Made by a program: the position numbers and the translations under genes. The notes beneath the pieces were generated by a model. The model had not been told where the DNA came from. It saw only the letters and a program-made list of their open reading frames with translations, and made no database searches. 64,000 nt of DNA from Panulirus ornatus (taxonomy: Eukaryota; Arthropoda; Malacostraca; Decapoda; Palinuridae): NCBI RefSeq assembly GCF_036320965.1, contig NC_092271.1, forward strand, positions 18,285,529 through 18,349,528, written 5' to 3'. Below are positions 62,431-64,000 of the stretch, in pieces (within the stretch, counting starts at the first letter, position 1; every line of letters begins with the position of its first letter).

Positions 62431-64000
62431 AACCATTTCAAAACACCCTCTTCTGTGAGAAGGAGATGGAGTGAGTATTTTGAAGGTTTGCTGAATGTGT
62501 TTCTTGATAGAGTAGCAGATATAGGGTGTTTTGGTCGAGGTGGTGTGCAAAGTGAAAAGGTTAGGGAGAATGATGTGGTAAACAGAGAAGTAGTAAAAGC
62601 TTTGCGGAAAATGAAAGCCAGCAAGACAGCGGGTTTGGATGATATTGCAGTGGAATCTATTAAAAAAGGGGTGACTATTGTTGACTGGTTGGTAAGGTTA
62701 TCTAATGTATGTATGACTCAAGGTGAGGTGCCTGAGCACTGGCGGAATGCTTGGATAGTGTCATTGTACAAAGGCAAAGAGTATAAGAGTGAGTGCTCAA
62801 ATTACAGAGGTATAAGTTTGTTGAGTATTCTTGGGAAATTATATGGGAGGGTATTGATTGAGAGGGTGAAGGCATGTACAGAGCATCATATTAGGGAAGA
62901 GAAGTGTGGTTTCAAAAGTGGCAAAGGATGTGAGGATCAGGTGTTTGCTTTGAAAAATGTATGTGAGAAATACTCAGAAAAGCAAATGGATTTCTATGCA
63001 GCATTTATGGATCTGGAGAAGCCATATGATAGAGGTGATAGAGATGCTCTGTGGAAGGTATTAAGAATATACGGTGTGGGAGGTAAGTTGTTAGAAGCAG
63101 TGAAAAGTTTTTATCGTGGATATAAGGCATGTGTACGTGTAGGAAGAGAGGAAAGTGATTGGTTCTCAGTGAATGTTGGTTTGCGGCAGGGGTGCATGAT
63201 GTCTCCATGGTTCTTTAATTTGTTTATGGATGGGGTTGTAAGGGAGGTGAATGCAAGAGTTTTGGAAAGAGGGGCAAGTATGCATTCTGTTGTGGATGAG
63301 AGATCTTGGGAAGTGAGACAGTTGTTGTTCGCTGATGATACAGCGCAGGTGGCTGATTCGGGTGAGAAACTGCAGAAGCTGGTGACTGAGTTTGGTAAAG
63401 TGTGTGAAAGAAGAAAGCTGAAAGTAAATGTGAACATGAGCAAGGTTATTAGGTACAGTAGGGTTGAGGGACAAGTCAACTGGGAGGTAAGTTGGAATGG
63501 AGAGAAACTGGAGGAAGTGAGGTGTTTTAGATACCTGGGAGTGGATTTGGCAACGGATGGAACCATGGAAGTGGAAGTGAATCATAGGGTGGGGGAGGGA
63601 GGCAAAAGTTCTAGGAGCATTGAAAAATGTGTGGAAGTTGAGGATGTTATCTAGGAAAGCAAAAATAGGTATGTTTGAAGGAATCGTGGTTCCAAAAATG
63701 TTATATGGTTGCGAGGTGTGGGCTATAGATAGAGTTGTGCAGAGGAAGGTGGATGTGCTGGAAATGAGATGTTTGAGGACACTATGTGGTGTGAGGTGGT
63801 TTGATTAAGTAATGAAAGGGTAAGAGAGATGTGTGGTAATAAAACGAGTGTGGTTCAGAGAGCAGAAGAGGGTGTTTTGAAATGGTTTGGTCACATGGAG
63901 AGAATGAGTGAGGAAAGATTGACCAAGAGAATATATGTGACAGAGGTGGAGGGAACAAGGAGAAGTGGGAGACCAAATTGGAGGTAGAAAGATGAAATGA
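62431..64000 (+). mobile_element. RTE-like LINE reverse transcriptase, runs off the window
   Basis: 62431-62454 is a short piece of the LINE in minus orientation. From 62455 the plus-strand frame is open for about 400 codons: RRRWSEYFEGLLNVF, KALRKMKASKTAGLDDIAVE, WIVSLYKGKE, motif A AAFMDLEKPYDRGD, motif B GLRQGCMMSPWFF and motif [10 protein letters not shown]. There is no native start codon at 62455 (GTG continuing DVRRRW). A one- or two-base change near 63600 shifts the frame before the C-terminal domain, and a stop follows near 63807. All three catalytic Asp positions are kept. Confidence 0.92.

Overview
This is nuclear DNA from an intron-rich animal, most likely a decapod crustacean. The evidence is one host gene with canonical GT/AG introns spread over more than 50 kb, long (AT)n, (GT)n and (CT)n tracts, and very many copies of one non-LTR retrotransposon family. 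That family's 3' tail (a short hairpin around CGCTACCTCGC and GCGGGAGACAGCG) is a repeat I associate with decapod genomes; that last link is from memory, not from a search. I saw no bacterial gene, operon, CRISPR array, tRNA or rRNA.

The host gene lies on the minus strand. Six coding exons (59387-59504, 56308-56502, 29792-29836, 14773-15308, 12010-12145, 9502-9557) join in one open frame of 361 codons plus stop. They encode RRM2, a short linker, a Met/Gly-rich hexapeptide region and RRM3 of an hnRNP M-like RNA-binding protein (relative of human HNRNPM and Drosophila rumpelstiltskin). The start codon and RRM1 lie beyond the right edge of the window. The 3' UTR probably runs from 9501 down to about 8730.

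Almost everything else is transposon debris inside or around the introns. The dominant family is an RTE-like LINE with an AP-type endonuclease, a reverse transcriptase and a C-terminal LYGCEAW/GRPNWRW segment. It has at least two 3' UTR subfamilies, long-tail and short-tail. A short (about 250 bp) element shares the head of the LINE and a variant of its tail, so it looks like an internally deleted, non-autonomous derivative ('half-LINE'). Older fragments of two other LINE groups are present: CR1/L2-like at 3810-4240 (-) and 17180-18905 (+), and I/Jockey-like at about 4640-5480 (-).

Layout: 1-7.8 kb, LINE fragments downstream of the gene; 7.8-9.6 kb, 3' UTR and terminal exon; 9.6-15.3 kb, two small introns, each with LINE pieces, and the Met/Gly exon; 15.3-29.8 kb, an intron with a CR1-like relic and a 2,597-bp tandem duplication bounded by LINE copies; 29.8-56.3 kb, a giant intron whose 40-55 kb part is packed with near-identical LINEs in alternating orientation, half-LINEs and (AT)n tracts; 56.3-59.5 kb, RRM2 exons; 59.5-64 kb, the next intron, ending in a fairly well preserved LINE reverse transcriptase. 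None of the LINE copies is intact.
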